This document shows positions 63,865 through 64,000 of a stretch of DNA of 64,000 bases, piece by piece (within the stretch, counting starts at the first letter, position 1; each line of letters opens with the position of its first letter). The position numbers and the translations under genes are program-made. Source of the DNA: Limnephilus marmoratus (Eukaryota > Arthropoda > Insecta > Trichoptera > Limnephilidae); the NCBI GenBank assembly GCA_917880885.1, contig OU862908.1, forward strand, positions 8,840,501 through 8,904,500, given 5' to 3'. The notes under the pieces were generated by a model. It was not told where the DNA came from. It worked only from the letters and a program-made list of their open reading frames with translations, and did no database searches.

Positions 63865-64000
63865 TATTTGTCCATCGTGTAGTATGTAAGGGAACGTACC
63901 CATACTACGTGACACTTTTAGGGGGGGGGGGTCTTCAGAAGGTCACGCTCTATACAAATGAGCGGCGGGTTCCTTAGGATTTTGGTCACCGGGGGGGGGG
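63865..64000. mobile_element. Left part of a G-rich MITE, cut by the window end
   Basis: AGGGAACGTACCCATACTAC is followed by GTGACACTTTTAGG, a G run (63919-63930), and another G run at the window end. The layout resembles the other G-tract MITEs; the partner end is outside. Confidence 0.5.

Noticed and set aside
1..64000. LTR retrotransposon or endogenous viral sequence
   Set aside because: No paired long terminal repeats, primer-binding site, gag/protease/integrase pattern or viral protein signature was seen.

Overview
The window is nuclear DNA from an insect, most likely a lepidopteran. It is AT-rich and gene-poor, its genes are broken up by introns, and it is packed with small DNA transposons, Helitron-like elements ending in CTAG, tRNA-derived SINEs and decayed non-LTR retrotransposons. 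It also has (TTAGG)n tracts of the arthropod telomere type. The species call is inference; splice sites, target-site duplications and terminal inverted repeats were read directly.

Two protein-coding genes are well supported, both on the minus strand and both incomplete in the window. (1) Nelf-E, subunit E of the negative elongation factor that pauses RNA polymerase II, has its start codon at 12233. Three exons (11966-12233, 7613-7757, 6967-7101) join in phase and carry the N-terminal region, the linker and the first half of the RRM; the rest lies below position 1. (2) A short-chain dehydrogenase/reductase of the SDR16C type (epidermal retinol dehydrogenase 2-like) has five exons (28550-28665, 22698-22817, 21849-22010, 18207-18406, 16008-16110). 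They cover the protein from just after the cofactor-binding glycine motif to the stop codon; the 5' exon or exons were not found and probably lie beyond 64000. Weaker coding candidates are a 42-codon ORF divergent from Nelf-E (12394-12522), an Arg/Pro-rich exon-like ORF (14351-14539), and a cysteine-rich ORF with a consensus splice donor (49383-49703).

Layout: 1-6.9 kb holds SINE heads, a ~140 bp repeat with a distant inverted copy, a CT-rich tract, and a long inverted repeat split by a 1.65 kb hAT element. 7-12.3 kb is Nelf-E; its large intron holds a LINE fragment enclosed by ~100 bp terminal inverted repeats and a foldback with a tandem-repeat core. 12.3-16 kb has MITEs and the intergenic candidates. 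16-28.7 kb is the SDR gene with SINEs and MITEs in its introns. 28.7-64 kb is a transposon graveyard: Helitrons at 30-32.7, 49.9, 53.6 and 55.7 kb; a 5'-truncated LINE (32.96-35.45 kb) hit twice by a TTAA-targeting MITE; inverted minisatellite hairpins at 42 and 44 kb; a SINE > PIF/Harbinger-like MITE > hAT nest at 47.6-49 kb; an RTE-type LINE fragment at 51.4-52.4 kb; and many smaller repeats.

The most unusual structures are (a) two unrelated long inverted repeats sharing the same ~90 bp core, (b) a LINE coding fragment inside a TIR element, (c) a dispersed repeat in which 215 bp of open reading frame replaces ~25 bp of the repeat, (d) inverted minisatellite arrays beside TTAGG tracts, and (e) recurrent short near-perfect inverted duplications suggestive of template switching. 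No CRISPR array, operon, virus or prokaryotic feature was seen.
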